DNA of 64,000 nucleotides from Ficedula albicollis (lineage: Eukaryota > Chordata > Aves > Passeriformes > Muscicapidae). A program made the position numbers and the translations under genes. The notes beneath the pieces are model-generated. The model had not been told where the DNA came from and searched no databases. It saw only the letters and a list, made by a program, of their open reading frames with translations. Below, piece after piece: positions 1 to 64,000 of this stretch (positions are counted from its first letter, which is position 1; each line of letters starts with the position of its first letter). Location of the stretch: the NCBI RefSeq assembly GCF_000247815.1, contig NC_021681.1, positions 11,410,567 to 11,474,566 of the forward strand, read 5' to 3'.

Positions 1-155
1 AGAGAATTGATCTAAAGAACAATCAAAGTTACACAGGTTTGTTGTATTTTTTAAACATGAATCTGCACACAAGTAACCAGGAAAAAATCGAACAAAATGA
101 ACTGGAAACTGAAGTTGCTCAAAGGGCACAAGACAGTCAACTCCTTAGGTCCTAC

Positions 156-29570
<29,415 letters not shown>

Positions 29571-29585
29571 GGCCACAGCTCCCCG

Positions 29586-30284
<699 letters not shown>

Positions 30285-30605
30285 CAGGGCCCGGGAGCGC
30301 AGCGAGCAGCGGGGCCCCTCTTGTCCCCTGCCCGGCCCCGGGCCCCCGTGCCCCGCTCCGGCGGCGGGTCTGCTCCCCGCGCCATGGCAACGCCCGGTGC
30401 AACAGCTCCGCGGGCGGCTCTCTGCGCTCCCATGAACTGATAAAGCCTCGGAAAAACAACAGAACGTCAGCACTCCAACACAACACCGGAAAAAAACATT
30501 TTATGTTCCAAATATTTTACTAGGAAAACTCGTCACGTTTATGGGACAGTGACAACACTTCTAGACAGAGAAACAAACGCCCTAAAGCAGTTGCAGACCC
30601 ATAAT

Positions 30606-30611
30606 TTTATT
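30606..30611 (-). terminator. ATR: ATR polyadenylation signal AATAAA
   Basis: The only canonical AATAAA in sense orientation between the ATR stop codon and the XRN1 promoter. It would give a 3' UTR of about 1.1 kb ending near 30590. Position inferred; no transcript evidence. Confidence 0.55.
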
Positions 30612-31723
30612 TTCCCAAACATCTGGATTTCAACTGAATGGAACAAACACTCAAGTGCCGCACCACAGTGTGAGCTTGGGATCAAAACCTAACAGTGCTG
30701 TCTCTCAGAATAGCAGAAACAAAACCACTGTACAAAAAAATCTAATGATAGCCTACTGTAGGTTAAAAGGGTATAATTTTCCCCTATCTCCCCCACCTCT
30801 CATTTCCCTATAATTTGGATGCCTAGAAAGCAAGCATTCCTGTAAGCTAGCATTTGCCTTTCAACCATATTTTAGTCTACTCTTGTCTGCATTAAAACAC
30901 CTTTTCTGAAATAGGGTCTAAAAAACACTCCCTAGAGCCGTGCTTTTTCTAGGGGAGAAAGAGAGGCTGTGCAAGGCTCTCAGGAGTCTACACGGATGTT
31001 ACAGTCACAGCTACAACCACCTGCCTGCTGCCCTGGCCTTACAGCTGCACTGCAGGGTCCTCAACTCCCAGATTTGTGCCGTGTCCTTCTGGAGGGTTTT
31101 TAGAGCACTGAACTCAAGGGCTAAGGAAACAGGTTCAGAACATGGTACCACTCTACCAGTTTACTCATGCTAAGATTTAACATCCCAAAAGCTTTCCTTG
31201 AGACAGCAAGGCTACATGGAAGAAGGTTGAAGAAAAGTCTACTGCTGGAAAAAAATACTAATAATTTTTAGAAAGCTCTTCTGAATAGGAGTACAAAAGT
31301 TGAAATAAACACTTTACATACTATCAGTATTAAACTTCATTGTTGTATTTTCTAATCTAAGCCAAATAAGAAACATCTTTACAAAAATATACAGAACTTT
31401 ACAGATTGCATCTGTCAACAAATCTTTTCATATAGTCAGAGTAAGACACTTGCAGAGCCCTGCATAGTCTAATTTTTAAGCAGTTCTTATGAACTGCCTT
31501 CTATGTGTGTACAAAAAGTAAGTCCTAACACCTTACACATCTGCATTCATAGCATCCTTGCAAGGCACTGTACATTTTACACAGATTTTGGAAGACCATA
31601 AGCCTGTTCTTCTGCTTGCAGCCAAAAATCAGCAGAAGGAAACAGGTACCACTGATTGATTCCTTCCCAACAATATTATAGCTACAGCACTTGTGGCTAG
31701 TATCATTCCAAAGGGAACAAATT
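30612..31723 (-). other. ATR: ATR 3' untranslated region (inferred)
   Basis: Sequence between the ATR stop codon and the single AATAAA. AT-rich, with short plus-strand frames that resemble nothing known. No repeat seen. Confidence 0.55.
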
Positions 31724-63855
<32,132 letters not shown>

Positions 63856-64000
63856 CTAGGGGAAAAAACCAGCAAAACAACTTAAAAAATATACTTTTTC
63901 AGCTCTATGGAGTTTATAAAACATTTTATGCTCTTAATTTGCTACAATATATGACTTTTTCCTATCAAAAAAGATTAGTAACACTATTCCCACATGTTGA

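Overview
The window is bird nuclear DNA. It holds two large vertebrate genes that lie head to tail, both transcribed on the minus strand. Positions 156-29570 carry the first 36 coding exons of XRN1, the cytoplasmic 5'-3' exoribonuclease. Its start codon is at 29570 and its 3' end runs off the left edge. Positions 31724-63855 carry the last 40 coding exons of ATR, the DNA-damage checkpoint kinase. Its stop codon is at 31724-31726 and its 5' end runs off the right edge. The same ATR then XRN1 order and orientation is known from human 3q23.

All 76 exons were placed by translation, GT-AG splice signals and reading phase. The summed lengths keep one open frame: 4,173 nt or 1,391 codons for XRN1, and 6,182 nt or 2,059 residues plus stop for ATR. 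The catalytic residues of both enzymes are intact, so neither gene looks broken. Bird origin rests on a typical avian CR1 LINE fragment (16549-16838), two small CR1 remnants, and a tRNA-Ile-like SINE with a CR1-like tail (about 19732-19910). That last element resembles the TguSINE1 type and hints at a songbird.

Between the genes lie the ATR 3' UTR with one AATAAA signal (30606-30611, minus strand) and the CpG-rich XRN1 promoter (about 28870-30445). The introns are AT-rich. They hold few transposons but at least twelve short head-to-tail duplications (units of 59 to 229 bp, 0 to 3 differences in most) and a few microsatellites. Three uninterrupted C homopolymers are present (809, 698 and 36 bp); two sit in the XRN1 promoter and first exon region. 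They are most likely sequencing or gap-filling artefacts.

Functionally the neighbours are unrelated: ATR acts in nuclear replication-stress signalling and XRN1 in cytoplasmic RNA decay. I found no RNA gene, CRISPR array, provirus or new multi-gene system. The points most worth checking are the poly-C tracts, the cluster of tandem duplications, and an in-frame 34-codon XRN1 exon (2278-2379) with no counterpart in the human protein as I recall it.
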